Source: Verrucomicrobiaceae bacterium
GTDB lineage: Bacteria > Verrucomicrobiota > Verrucomicrobiae > Verrucomicrobiales > Akkermansiaceae
DNA: 7,017 nt
Reading direction: 5' to 3'
NCBI GenBank assembly: GCA_003820635.1
Contig: RPOS01000154.1
Span: forward strand, 1-7,017
The position numbers were made by a program, and so were the translations under genes. Positions 7,002 through 7,017 of the stretch are shown one piece after another. The notes under the pieces are model-generated. The model saw only the letters and a program-made list of their open reading frames with translations, was not told the DNA's origin and did not search any database. Positions within the stretch are counted from its first letter, which is position 1. Every line of letters begins with the position of its first letter.

Positions 7002-7017
7002 CAGGATGGCAGGTCCC

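Overview
The window is GC-rich by eye, densely coding DNA with four genes and no gap longer than about 60 bases. The genome style suggests a bacterium. My guess is Verrucomicrobiota (or a similar PVC-type lineage): an Ala/Arg-rich TPR plus beta-helix surface protein sits beside a multi-domain kinase, and none of the three visible starts has a clear Shine-Dalgarno sequence. This placement is inference; no rRNA or marker gene is present.

Layout: a plus-strand gene cut by the left edge (1-1677) encodes a membrane-anchored protein with TPR-like helical repeats and a right-handed parallel beta-helix. It converges, after 21 bases, on a three-gene minus-strand operon that fills the rest of the window. 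In transcription order this operon is: a SAM-dependent methyltransferase of the PhcB type (6979-5549), a 913-residue membrane hybrid histidine kinase (5556-2815), and a single-receiver response regulator with an unassigned C-terminal half (2754-1699). The first two genes overlap by 8 bases; the third follows after 60 bases.

The most notable reading is that this operon has the gene order and domain content of the Ralstonia phcBSRQ quorum-sensing operon: signal-synthesising methyltransferase PhcB, membrane sensor kinase PhcS, receiver-plus-kinase PhcR, response regulator PhcQ. Here the PhcS-like and PhcR-like parts appear to be one polypeptide (6 TM - kinase 1 - Pro/Gly-rich linker - receiver - kinase 2). 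The proposed circuit is that the methyltransferase makes a methyl-ester fatty-acid-type signal, the membrane part of the kinase senses it, phosphate passes through H231, D561 and possibly H676, and the separate regulator receives it on D64. The domain assignments come from visible motifs. The link to Phc and the signal chemistry are inference from family resemblance. No PhcA-like LysR regulator is in the window.

No RNA genes, CRISPR arrays, insertion sequences or convincing terminators were seen. A perfect 7-bp inverted repeat lies directly before the start codon of the methyltransferase gene and could be a leader hairpin or an operator.
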